Part shown: piece by piece, positions 46,081 through 54,409 of the stretch
Layout: each line of letters opens with the position of its first letter
How positions within the stretch are numbered: the first letter of the stretch is position 1
Assembly (NCBI GenBank): GCA_017625775.1
Contig: JAGAKE010000003.1
Location: forward strand, 62,001 to 126,000
DNA from: Fibrobacteraceae bacterium
GTDB lineage: Bacteria; Fibrobacterota; Fibrobacteria; Fibrobacterales; Fibrobacteraceae
Length of the DNA: 64,000 nt
Reading direction: 5' to 3'
Translations under genes and position numbers: made by a program
The notes under the pieces: model-generated
Seen by the model: only the letters and a program-made list of their open reading frames with translations
Told to the model about the DNA's origin: nothing
Database searches by the model: none

Positions 46081-46764
46081 TTACATCTCCGTTACAGCAT
46101 CTTGCATCATGAAATTTACATCGGAAACGCCTTCTATAGAAGATAAAGCGGAAAGAACTTCTGCCGCGGGATGCTTTCTTGATAAGCGGACTTGGTAAGC
46201 TACATCCATTCTTTCTCCTCCATCAACTTCTCGCATAGTAATTAGAACAAACGTTCGAATGTTTGCTTTCATCACTTTTTCTACAGCAAGCCTAGCCTCG
46301 CTTTCGTTGGGCATGGCAAATCGTAACATGCCGTCATAAAAATGCCTTGTGCCAAGCCCTGTTCCGCTTAATATAAAGGCGACAATACAAAAAGCGAGAG
46401 TTCCACCTGCAGCAACGCCCCAAGCAAAAACACCGCAGCCAATTCCTGCGCCGAGGGCTGCAAAAAGGAACATGATGTCTCTAGGGTCTTTAAAACTAGT
46501 TCGGAAGCGGACAATAGAAAGAGCTCCAAGCATTCCGAGACCGCGCCCAACGTTGTCGCCAATAGCTTGCATTACGGTAGCAGAAACTACAGTAGAGAGT
46601 ACGAGCGCCTGGACGAAATTTCTAGAATAAGATAATCCTTTAAATGTCTTTTCGTATGTCCAACCAATAAGAGACGAAAGAACAAACGCTAAAAGAAGTG
46701 TGTAAACCATGGTCACCAAAGTAGGATGAGCCGTGCTAGATTGGACTGCCATGAGGTCAAGCAT
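46081..46764 (-). CDS. DUF4956 family membrane protein
   Basis: The 227-aa product has about four membrane segments (near 17-35, 51-64, 92-103 and 109-130), the conserved GRGLGMLGALSIVRFRTSFK and PRDIMFLFAALGAGIGCG motifs, and a C-terminal soluble domain of about 85 residues. Function is unknown; in other bacteria the family is encoded near CotH and VTC proteins (family knowledge). It is the first gene of the operon, with GGAG five bases upstream of its ATG. Confidence 0.85.
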   Translation of the reverse strand: MLDLMAVQSSTAHPTLVTMVYTLLLAFVLSSLIGWTYEKTFKGLSYSRNFVQALVLSTVVSATVMQAIGDNVGRGLGMLGALSIVRFRTSFKDPRDIMFLFAALGAGIGCGVFAWGVAAGGTLAFCIVAFILSGTGLGTRHFYDGMLRFAMPNESEARLAVEKVMKANIRTFVLITMREVDGGERMDVAYQVRLSRKHPAAEVLSALSSIEGVSDVNFMMQDAVTEM

Positions 46765-46955
46765 AAATGCTCCAATATGAAAAGAATAAAGTTACCATAA
46801 AAGTTATTTTCTTCTAAGGAAAAACAGAGTGAAATTTTTGTAAAAAACATCAGAAAATGGGTAAAAATAGAAGTGTTATGAGAGAAAAAGTCCCTTTTTA
46901 ACATAAAAGAAGTAAAAAGAAAGAAAAATTCATTTTATAACGAGGTTTTTAGCGG

Positions 46956-46984
46956 TTGTTTTTTTGGGAATTTTTATTTATATA
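46956..46984 (+). promoter_or_regulatory. Candidate rubrerythrin promoter
   Basis: TTGTTT at 46956-46961, 17-bp spacer, TATATA at 46979-46984. An AAGGAG binding site follows before the ATG at 47011. The rest of the 246-bp divergent spacer shows nothing else assignable. Confidence 0.4.
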
Positions 46985-47010
46985 TTCGAGAAAATCACCA
47001 AGGAGTATAT

Positions 47011-47589
47011 ATGTCAAAGTCCATTAAGGGAACTCAAACAGAAAAGAATCTTCTCAAGGCTTTTGCCGGCGAATCTCAAGCTCGCAATCGTTACACATAT
47101 TTTGCTGGCGTTGCAAAAAAAGAAGGGCTTGTACAAATTTCTTCAATTTTTGAAGAAACGGCTAATCAGGAAAAAGAACACGCTAAACGTTTTTGGAAGT
47201 TTCTGGAAGGTGGTTGCGTTGAAATTACAGCTTCTTACCCAGCAGGAGTTTCTTCTAATACTTTAGATAACTTGAAGGCAGCAGCAGACGGCGAAAATGA
47301 AGAATGGCATGATTTGTATCCAGAATTTGCCAAAGTTGCTCGTGAAGAAGGTTTTGAAGCAGTCGCTCTTGCTTTTGAAAATATCAGCGTTGCAGAAAAA
47401 CAACACGAAAAACGTTATCGTGATTTATACAACAATCTCGCTGAAGGCAAAGTCTTTAAACGTGATGGTGTAGTTACATGGCGTTGCCGTAATTGTGGAT
47501 TCTTGCATGAAGGCTTAGAAGCTCCAGAAGTTTGCCCAGCTTGTTTGCATCCTCAGGCTCATTTTGAATTACTTGGAGAAAACTGGTAA
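47011..47589 (+). CDS. rbr: Rubrerythrin
   Basis: Non-haem di-iron peroxidase that removes hydrogen peroxide in anaerobes. The 192-aa product has the ferritin-like core with metal ligands in FAGESQARNRY, FEETANQEKEH and FENISVAEKQHEKRY, and a C-terminal rubredoxin site CRNCGFLHEG...CPACLHPQ. AAGGAG precedes the ATG. It is a single gene bounded by a terminator that it shares with nhaA. Confidence 0.96.
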   Translation: MSKSIKGTQTEKNLLKAFAGESQARNRYTYFAGVAKKEGLVQISSIFEETANQEKEHAKRFWKFLEGGCVEITASYPAGVSSNTLDNLKAAADGENEEWHDLYPEFAKVAREEGFEAVALAFENISVAEKQHEKRYRDLYNNLAEGKVFKRDGVVTWRCRNCGFLHEGLEAPEVCPACLHPQAHFELLGENW

Positions 47590-47603
47590 TTTTTTCTTTA
47601 TAC

Positions 47604-47640
47604 AAAAAAGGCGGAAGAATAAACTCTTCCGCTTTTTTTT
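47604..47640. terminator. Bidirectional terminator between rbr and nhaA
   Basis: Stem GCGGAAGA (47611-47618) with TCTTCCGC (47625-47632), A run before and T run after, so it can serve both convergent genes. Confidence 0.9.
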
Positions 47641-47650
47641 ATTCTATAAG

Positions 47651-48985
47651 TTATTTTTTTGAGCTTTTACCAATAATGGAAAGATAAACTGTTCCTATAA
47701 TCGCCGCACTAACACTTCCTAAAAGAATCCCTAGTTTTGCTGAATCCTGGCGAAGACCTGGGTCAAAAGCGAGACCTGCTACAAAGAGCGCCATGGTAAA
47801 TCCGATACCTGCAAGCATACCACCGCCGAGAAGTGTGGTCCAAGAATACCCTGAAGGTCTTTTTGAAATACCGATTTTTACAGCAAGGAAAGAGAAAATG
47901 AAAATGCCGATAGGTTTTCCTACAATCAAAGCAACAGCAACAGCAATCAACACAGGAACTTCAATACCGCCACCAAGCTTGATTTCAACACCTGCATTGG
48001 CAAGAGCAAAAACTGGCATAATCAGATAATTTACCCAAGGATTCAATGTTTTATAAAGACGTTCTTGTAAAGGAAGACTTTCACGAGCCCCTTTTTTCAG
48101 AGTATTAAAAATTTCAAATTTCTGGTGGCTATCAATGGCCGGGCCTCCTTGTAAGAAGTTACCGATTCGTGCTGTGTAATTAGCAAGTGTTTCACTCCCA
48201 ACAATAGATTTTGCCGGGATTGAAAGGCCAAGGAGAACACCTGCAATTGTTGGGTGAACGCCACTTTTTACAAATGCTGCCCAGACAACAATTCCTAAAA
48301 CAAGGTGAATCATAAAGGAACGAACACCTAAACGGAAAAGAACGTTGATTAAAACAAGACAAGCAAATGCAACACCAAGAGCCGTAAATACAACACCTTC
48401 ACCAGAAGGGTAACCTATTGCGATCACGAGAATGGCTCCAATGTCATCAGCAATGGCGAGAGTCAAAATCATAACGCGTAAAGCATGCGGTACTTTTTTG
48501 CCAAGAATCGCCATACACCCAACAACAAAGGCTATGTCTGTAGCTGTAGGAATTCCCCAGCCACGAGTGGCATCGGGAGGGCAAAGAGCTAAGAATATGA
48601 GCGCCGGAGCAAGCATCCCGCCAGCGGCAGCAATTATTGGAAGACTAGCTGCTTTGGGATCTCTTAACTCACCATATGTGATTTCACCCTTAACTTCTAG
48701 ACCAACCACAAAGAAGAAGAGCGTCATTAACGCATCGTTAATAATCCAATGCAAATCAGCTGAACCAGTCCAAGAACCAATGGTTAAAGATACTGCTTGA
48801 TGGAAGAAATGTTTGTAGGAATCTGGAGAGAGATTCGCCCACAAAAGTGCCGCGATGGTCATAATGATAAGAACAATACCGCCCGTCATTTCCATTCGGA
48901 GCAGGCGTTCTATCGGGGTAGTGATTTTCTGGATTGGGGAATCCGGAAGAAGCTTGTCTATGCTGTCGCTACTCGTGACTTTCAT
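47651..48985 (-). CDS. nhaA: Na+/H+ antiporter NhaA
   Basis: Inner-membrane antiporter for sodium export and pH control. The 444-aa product has about twelve membrane segments and the paired aspartates in LAIADDIGAILVIA. ATG 48985 is chosen because AAGGA lies just before it; the longer frame to 49027 lacks a binding site. A hairpin lies between it and prs. Confidence 0.95.
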   Translation of the reverse strand: MKVTSSDSIDKLLPDSPIQKITTPIERLLRMEMTGGIVLIIMTIAALLWANLSPDSYKHFFHQAVSLTIGSWTGSADLHWIINDALMTLFFFVVGLEVKGEITYGELRDPKAASLPIIAAAGGMLAPALIFLALCPPDATRGWGIPTATDIAFVVGCMAILGKKVPHALRVMILTLAIADDIGAILVIAIGYPSGEGVVFTALGVAFACLVLINVLFRLGVRSFMIHLVLGIVVWAAFVKSGVHPTIAGVLLGLSIPAKSIVGSETLANYTARIGNFLQGGPAIDSHQKFEIFNTLKKGARESLPLQERLYKTLNPWVNYLIMPVFALANAGVEIKLGGGIEVPVLIAVAVALIVGKPIGIFIFSFLAVKIGISKRPSGYSWTTLLGGGMLAGIGFTMALFVAGLAFDPGLRQDSAKLGILLGSVSAAIIGTVYLSIIGKSSKK

Positions 48986-49018
48986 AGGGTTCCTTTTTGT
49001 TATGAAAAGTGAATCCAA

Positions 49019-49039
49019 CCCCGCCAAGAATTGGCGGGG
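49019..49039 (-). terminator. Hairpin between prs and nhaA
   Basis: CCCCGCC/GGCGGGG with a 7-nt loop lies after the prs stop. The following T-rich tract is weak, so it may be a terminator or an attenuator. Confidence 0.5.
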
Positions 49040-49047
49040 AAATGAAA

Positions 49048-50217
49048 TTAATAGAAATTAGGTGGCGGCCAACGAGGGTTTTTAGAACTCATGTCAACCT
49101 TGTAGAAATCCTTTTGGAAACGACCGTCATTTAAACCATACATTTGCATAATGTGACGAGCAAGCCATTTTCCAAGTTTCATTACAGTAAGTTTGCGACG
49201 AAGGCGACCCTGGCAGTCGCGGTTCATAATATCTGGAAGAGTAGAAGTCGTGAGAATTTCATCAATAGCCGGGCTATTTAATTTTTCGCGAGCTTCTGGA
49301 CTTGTGTGGAAGTGAGTAACGCCAAAACAAACTCGGTTCGGATTGCCTTTCTTAATGTGTTCGCAACATTGAACGATTGTAGTGCCTGTGCGAACCATGT
49401 CGTCAAATACGATGACATCTTTTCCTTCCACTTCTTCAATGCTTATGTCGGAAAGTTCTGGATTAAAGGTCATGCTAATTTCGCGTTCGCCTGTACGCAC
49501 CTTGTCCATTACTACACGTTTACAACCAGATAATTGTAAAGAATCGAAGACGGCGTTCATAAATGGCCTTGCCCCTTTGTCTGGAGCGACAATAACCAAG
49601 TTATCTCCATCCTTACCTGTTTGTACAAAATTTGAAGTCTTGATATAGTGAGCGTAAACTTCAGTTGGAATCAAGTTATGGAAGTGACCATCGAAAATTT
49701 CAGCAAATAAATTTTGAACTTTAATGCTATGGTTGTGAACGGTGACCACAGAATCTACGCCAGCTTTTTTCAAAAGTTCTGCATAAAGAAGACTTGTAAA
49801 AGCTTGTCCATCAAATTTTTTGAGATCTACTTCAGGGCGATCTTTTTCTAATTCTCCAATGCGATGTGGACCACGGTCTTGAGCGCTGTAGAATAAATCT
49901 GGTTCTACAAGAACGACTTGTTCGGCGCCGTTATCTTTGGCAGCACGGGCCAAAATACAATTACGCATTGCATAATCATTGCGACTGCGTTCGTGGTTTG
50001 AAACAGAACAAATAAGGACAATTTTTCCTTCTAGGCGGTTGCCTATATGTTCCATATCGTCCACATCTAGCATATAACGTGGGCAGAATTCTGAATTTGC
50101 GAAGGTTTTAAGAGAAACCATATCGGAAATATCTTCACGGAGTCCGATATATTGCGCCATGTCAATGGCGAACGGATCGTCGGTGAAGTTGCCAGTCACG
50201 ATAAAACGATCAGACAT
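49048..50217 (-). CDS. prs: Ribose-phosphate pyrophosphokinase (PRPP synthetase), long form
   Basis: Makes PRPP from ribose 5-phosphate and ATP. The 389-aa product has the PRPP-binding loop DVIVFDDMVRTGTTI (about 270-284) and the QDRGPHR site that corresponds to RQDRR of classical enzymes. It is about 75 residues longer than the usual bacterial form and has VHNHS where most have DLHA, so it belongs to a divergent branch. AAGGA lies before the ATG. Confidence 0.88.
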   Translation of the reverse strand: MSDRFIVTGNFTDDPFAIDMAQYIGLREDISDMVSLKTFANSEFCPRYMLDVDDMEHIGNRLEGKIVLICSVSNHERSRNDYAMRNCILARAAKDNGAEQVVLVEPDLFYSAQDRGPHRIGELEKDRPEVDLKKFDGQAFTSLLYAELLKKAGVDSVVTVHNHSIKVQNLFAEIFDGHFHNLIPTEVYAHYIKTSNFVQTGKDGDNLVIVAPDKGARPFMNAVFDSLQLSGCKRVVMDKVRTGEREISMTFNPELSDISIEEVEGKDVIVFDDMVRTGTTIVQCCEHIKKGNPNRVCFGVTHFHTSPEAREKLNSPAIDEILTTSTLPDIMNRDCQGRLRRKLTVMKLGKWLARHIMQMYGLNDGRFQKDFYKVDMSSKNPRWPPPNFY

Positions 50218-50324
50218 AAAGGTCCTTTTTTGAAAGGGAGAATTTGAGTGTCACAAATATAAAAAATTTATTATTGGCTTTTTTTCTCATTTCTAAAAAG
50301 GCGATAAATTGCAGGATAAATGCG

Positions 50325-50362
50325 AAAAAAAGGATTTCTCCGATAGCGCAGCTATCGGAGAA
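50325..50362 (-). terminator. Terminator of lysA
   Basis: On the minus strand, the 12-bp perfect stem TTCTCCGATAGC/GCTATCGGAGAA with a 3-nt loop (GCA on the plus strand) is followed by a T run. Confidence 0.85.
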
Positions 50363-50397
50363 AAGGTTAAAACATTATGAATAATGAGAATTTAGAG

Positions 50398-51657
50398 TTA
50401 AAAATCAATCACTTTATCGTTTTGAAGCATCTGTTCAAAAGATTGCCTTTCCCGAATAAGTTTGAGTTCACCTTTTGAATACATGGCTTCTGCAGCATAA
50501 CGACGACTATTATAATTACTGCTCATAGAAGCACCGTAAGCACCGGCATCGTGAAGAATTAGCAAATCACCGACTTGTGCTTTGGGCAAATTACGGGTAA
50601 CAACAAAACCGCCTTCTTCTTGAGTGAAAACATCGCCGCTTTCACAAAGAGGTCCTGCCACAATGACATTTTCGGATTCATTTAATTCGCGGTCGTCGCT
50701 AGCGATAATAGAAATCCCATGATAACTACCATAGAAACTCGGGCGAACCAAATCGGTAAAGCCTGCATTCACTAAGTAGAATGTATTATCGGCTTGCTTT
50801 TTAATGGCTCTGATTTCTGATACGAGATAACCGCTTTCTGCTACAAGATAGCGCCCTGGCTCAACTTCTAAAGAAACAGAATGTCCAATGCTTTGTTCAA
50901 TACGTTTTCTCGCTTTATCCCAAAGTTCAAAATAAAGTTGCATATCAATCCGGTTCCCTTTTTCTTCTTCTTTATAAGAAATAGGGAGACCTCCGCCGGC
51001 AGAAATAGTTTTAAGATGGCTACCAAGAGCGCGGGCTGCATCGCACATAGAATCGCAAACTTTGGCTAAGTGTTCAAAGTCTGAACCAGAACCAATATGC
51101 ATGTGTAAGCCAGAAATCCACATTCCATGTTTTTGAGCTAACTTAACACATTCTTTGATTTGCTCATGCCAAACGCCATGCTTTGATAAATCACCTCCAG
51201 TATTTACCTTGCTTGAGTGACCATGTCCAAAACCAGGATTCACGCGAAGAGTAAGGTCTGTACGAATACCTGCCGCAGCCAGTTGTTCAATCATATCTGG
51301 AGAGCCAATATTCACCGGAATTTTGTGTTGCTTTACAAGTTCTAAAGCGTCTGCGTCAAAAATGTCAGCAGTATAAACAATTTCTGGAGCTTTCCCTTTT
51401 TCTATTCCACCTTTGTAACCGGCTTTTAAAGCACGAACAATTTCGCCCGCCGAAACGGCATCTACTACAACGCCGAGGCGTTTCATTAATGCCAAAACAG
51501 AAAGGTTTGAACAAGCTTTTTGTGCATAGCGCACCACATCAAAAACTTTTGTTTCTTTGACGCGTTCTTCTATAGTTTCGCGGTTATATATCCAAAGAGG
51601 CGTTCCATACTCTTTGGCAGCCTTTACAAAAATATCTTTAGGAATAGAATAATTCAT
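50398..51657 (-). CDS. lysA: Diaminopimelate decarboxylase
   Basis: PLP enzyme making lysine from meso-diaminopimelate. The 419-aa product has the PLP lysine in YAQKA (Lys47, in place of the common YAxKAN), HMHIGSGS, SAGGGLPISY, EVEPGRYLV and the substrate-binding GPLCESGDVF. Length is normal. A carboxynorspermidine-type decarboxylase is less likely given these motifs. Confidence 0.9.
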   Translation of the reverse strand: MNYSIPKDIFVKAAKEYGTPLWIYNRETIEERVKETKVFDVVRYAQKACSNLSVLALMKRLGVVVDAVSAGEIVRALKAGYKGGIEKGKAPEIVYTADIFDADALELVKQHKIPVNIGSPDMIEQLAAAGIRTDLTLRVNPGFGHGHSSKVNTGGDLSKHGVWHEQIKECVKLAQKHGMWISGLHMHIGSGSDFEHLAKVCDSMCDAARALGSHLKTISAGGGLPISYKEEEKGNRIDMQLYFELWDKARKRIEQSIGHSVSLEVEPGRYLVAESGYLVSEIRAIKKQADNTFYLVNAGFTDLVRPSFYGSYHGISIIASDDRELNESENVIVAGPLCESGDVFTQEEGGFVVTRNLPKAQVGDLLILHDAGAYGASMSSNYNSRRYAAEAMYSKGELKLIRERQSFEQMLQNDKVIDF

Positions 51658-51686
51658 AAAGAAAATTTAGTAAAATGTTGTAGGGC

Positions 51687-52100
51687 TTACAAAATAAGTT
51701 CAATTAAACGTAAAGAATTCACCTTTTTGCGATACCACCCTTTAGAGCGAACGTTTCCAAATAAATTGGCATTCTTATTAAATGGAATTTGATTGGGGTG
51801 GGTTGCAATTTTCCATGAAGTTTCATCGTCAGTTCCATTCCTGTAATAGCGCTTAACTTTACAGGAACCCTTTTGTATGAAACGATTTTTAAAAGAATCA
51901 GAGGAAACTTCTACATTTTGATTATAACAATGAATTGGTATTGATTTTGTTTGCGTAAAAATAGGTGTTTGTTTTGTAAAAAGAGTTAAATTTTTTAAGT
52001 AATCATCAACTTCTTGACTATCTTCCTTGGCTACGTAAATGAAGTGAATTTTGAGTAAGTCCTTGATTAATTTTTCAAGTTCGCTCTTAGTAATATGCAT
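51687..52100 (-). CDS. Hypothetical 137-aa protein
   Basis: I do not recognise this protein. It has a helical N-terminus (ITKSELEKLIKDLLKIHFIY) and a basic, aromatic second half (CKVKRYYRNGTDDETSWKIA and VRSKGWYRKK), with no signal peptide. AAGGA lies before the ATG. It stands alone, 108 bp from the paralogue cluster. Confidence 0.6.
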   Translation of the reverse strand: MHITKSELEKLIKDLLKIHFIYVAKEDSQEVDDYLKNLTLFTKQTPIFTQTKSIPIHCYNQNVEVSSDSFKNRFIQKGSCKVKRYYRNGTDDETSWKIATHPNQIPFNKNANLFGNVRSKGWYRKKVNSLRLIELIL

Positions 52101-52208
52101 TTTTATAAATCCTTGTTTCTAAATCAAAATTATTGCTTTAATCTTGAATGTAAACAAAAAAAAACAAAAGCAAGTAAATTTTAGAAAACATGGATTTTTT
52201 ACAAGAAC

Positions 52209-53288
52209 TCAATCTTTTCGTAAATACCGCACGGCACGTTCTTTGCCATACAAGATATTACTGGATTTGTTGTTTTTAGAATTTGTGCCATTGATTCTGT
52301 AGATTGCCTGGGAATAGGGTTTAATAATATTTTTGTTTTTAAAAATAAGCTGGGGTTCTTCCTCGTTATAATGAATTTTTGTATACGTAGTATCTATGCT
52401 ATCTGCCATATAATTATTTGCTATGTGATAAGACAATTCACTTACATTAATATTTTTACAAGTAAAAATACGTTCTGGAGAGAATCCATAGTGTTCTATG
52501 TAAACAAACTCTCCTTCTATACACTCAGAAGGGGTTATCATACTGTATTTATGACATATTTTATTTAGTGTCTTTTTAATTTCATATTTAATGAACTTAA
52601 AATCATAATAACATGTCGCATAAGAAGTATCTTTTTTGTACACTAAAAAAAGAGAGTCATCAAATCGCATATTTAATAAAAAATTCCCCATAGAATCGTT
52701 GTAAAATGAATGTGAAATGTGAAAGTATTTTTCTTGTTTTAAGGAATCTGTAAATTGTCTTGATTCTAAAAAATCGTTTCGAAAATCAAAAGCTTTAGTA
52801 GAATCAGGAATGTAGCCTATAGGAGCAATCCATAAAGAATCAGAGTAATTTTCTTTTTCTATTGTCAAAATACCAATGTGATGTAATTGAACATACGGAA
52901 GAGGTTTAGGGCGCGAATATTCTTCATTTATTTGGATTATGAGTGGAGGGATTACAGGATTTGATTTATCTAAACCACCAATTTCTAAAGCATAATAACT
53001 TATAGTGTCAAACATATATTTATAAGAGGTACAATTATCTGCTGGGTCTAAAAAAACACCATTAGAATCATAATTTATAACATTCGCGATATGATAATAG
53101 GGGTCATTTATGCTAAAAAATTTTGAGGATTCATCTATAACATTTGGGGAGAAAAATTGAACAGGCCAATAAAATCTATAATTACAATTAAATTTTAAAC
53201 CCTTATTCACATCATCTAAATGCAAATATCTGGTTTGTGTATATCCTATTAAAGAAAAGAAAACGATTATGAAAGCAAGCTTTTTCAT
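52209..53288 (-). CDS. Secreted paralogue A of a lineage-specific family
   Basis: The 359-aa product has a signal peptide (MKKLAFIIVFFSLIGYTQ) and shares with two neighbours (53309, 58078) a central block GILTIEKENYSDSLWIAPIG, FRNDFLESRQFTDSLKQEKY and a nearly invariant C-terminus NGTNSKNNKSSNILYGKERA ending in VRYLRKD. No known family or catalytic motif was recognised. ATG 53288 is homologous to the other paralogues' starts; an ATG at 53300 would add four residues. It probably arose by tandem duplication of paralogue B. Confidence 0.75.
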   Translation of the reverse strand: MKKLAFIIVFFSLIGYTQTRYLHLDDVNKGLKFNCNYRFYWPVQFFSPNVIDESSKFFSINDPYYHIANVINYDSNGVFLDPADNCTSYKYMFDTISYYALEIGGLDKSNPVIPPLIIQINEEYSRPKPLPYVQLHHIGILTIEKENYSDSLWIAPIGYIPDSTKAFDFRNDFLESRQFTDSLKQEKYFHISHSFYNDSMGNFLLNMRFDDSLFLVYKKDTSYATCYYDFKFIKYEIKKTLNKICHKYSMITPSECIEGEFVYIEHYGFSPERIFTCKNINVSELSYHIANNYMADSIDTTYTKIHYNEEEPQLIFKNKNIIKPYSQAIYRINGTNSKNNKSSNILYGKERAVRYLRKD

Positions 53289-53308
53289 ATTCAATTTCAT
53301 CCAATTAT

Positions 53309-54400
53309 TTATTCTTTTCGTAAATACCGCACGGCACGTTCTTTGCCATACAAAACATTACTGGATTTATTGTTTTTAGAATTTGTTCCGTTTATTCTGT
53401 AAATTGCTGGGTAGTAGGTTTTAACAGAGTTCTTATTTTTTAATATAGGTTGAGGTGGATTGTTGTAATCAAAAGTCCAATATATAGTATCCAATTCAAA
53501 AGGCAATATGATTTGTTTTATAATTTTATAAGCCAATTCATTTTCATTAACTTGTTTACAAGTAAAATAACGTTTTGAAAGATATTCGTATTTATTTGTA
53601 TGAAATTTTTTTTCTTTTAAGCAAGTATCCTTTTTATCGTTATATACTTCACAGATAACACCTTCTGAATATGAGTATTGAGTGAGAGTTTTGACAGATG
53701 CATATTCATAATCATAGTAACATACTGCATAAGAAGTATCCTTTTTATATACGAAAAAGAGCGAGTCGTCATTTTTTCGAAAGTTTAGAGACATGTTTCC
53801 CATAGAATCGTTAAAAAAAGCATGTGAAATGTGAAAGTATTTTTCTTGTTTTAGGGAATCTGTAAATTGTCTTGATTCTAAAAAATCATTTCTGAAATCA
53901 AAAGCCTTAGTCGAATCATGAATGTAACCCATAGGAGCAATCCATAATGAATCAGAATAATTTTCTTTTTCAATTGTCAAAATACCAATGTGATCTGATG
54001 ATATATTTGATGATGTTGAATTTGATGATGTTGATGCAAGTACTCCTACACCCCCTTGAAGCATTTGCACAATTAATGGAGGAAAAACAGAATCCTTTAA
54101 ATCATAAAATGCTAATGCATAATGTTCCCTTGGGTTTGATATGTACTTATAGTTTGAACACGTATCTCCATAATCAAATAAAACACCACTGGAATCAAAA
54201 TTTATAATGCTAATCGCGCGAGTGTCGTAATTGTAAAGAGGGTAGTATGAGTCAAAATATTCTGCAGGCCAAAATATATCGTAATAAATATCTAAACAGT
54301 ATTCAAAAAACTCATACTTATCATCGTAAAAATGCAAATATCTAGTTTGTGCATACCCTAGTAAAGAAAAGAAAACGATTATGAAAGCAAGCTTTTTCAT
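53309..54400 (-). CDS. Secreted paralogue B of the same family
   Basis: The 363-aa product has a signal peptide and the same blocks as paralogues A and C; the N-terminal third is divergent and contains a Ser-rich stretch (STSSNSTSSNISSDH). AGGAGG lies before the ATG and overlaps the last codons of the subtilase gene, so the two are coupled in one operon. Function is unknown; a secreted substrate or partner of the protease is possible (inference). Confidence 0.75.
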   Translation of the reverse strand: MKKLAFIIVFFSLLGYAQTRYLHFYDDKYEFFEYCLDIYYDIFWPAEYFDSYYPLYNYDTRAISIINFDSSGVLFDYGDTCSNYKYISNPREHYALAFYDLKDSVFPPLIVQMLQGGVGVLASTSSNSTSSNISSDHIGILTIEKENYSDSLWIAPMGYIHDSTKAFDFRNDFLESRQFTDSLKQEKYFHISHAFFNDSMGNMSLNFRKNDDSLFFVYKKDTSYAVCYYDYEYASVKTLTQYSYSEGVICEVYNDKKDTCLKEKKFHTNKYEYLSKRYFTCKQVNENELAYKIIKQIILPFELDTIYWTFDYNNPPQPILKNKNSVKTYYPAIYRINGTNSKNNKSSNVLYGKERAVRYLRKE

Positions 54401-54409
54401 ATTCCCTCC

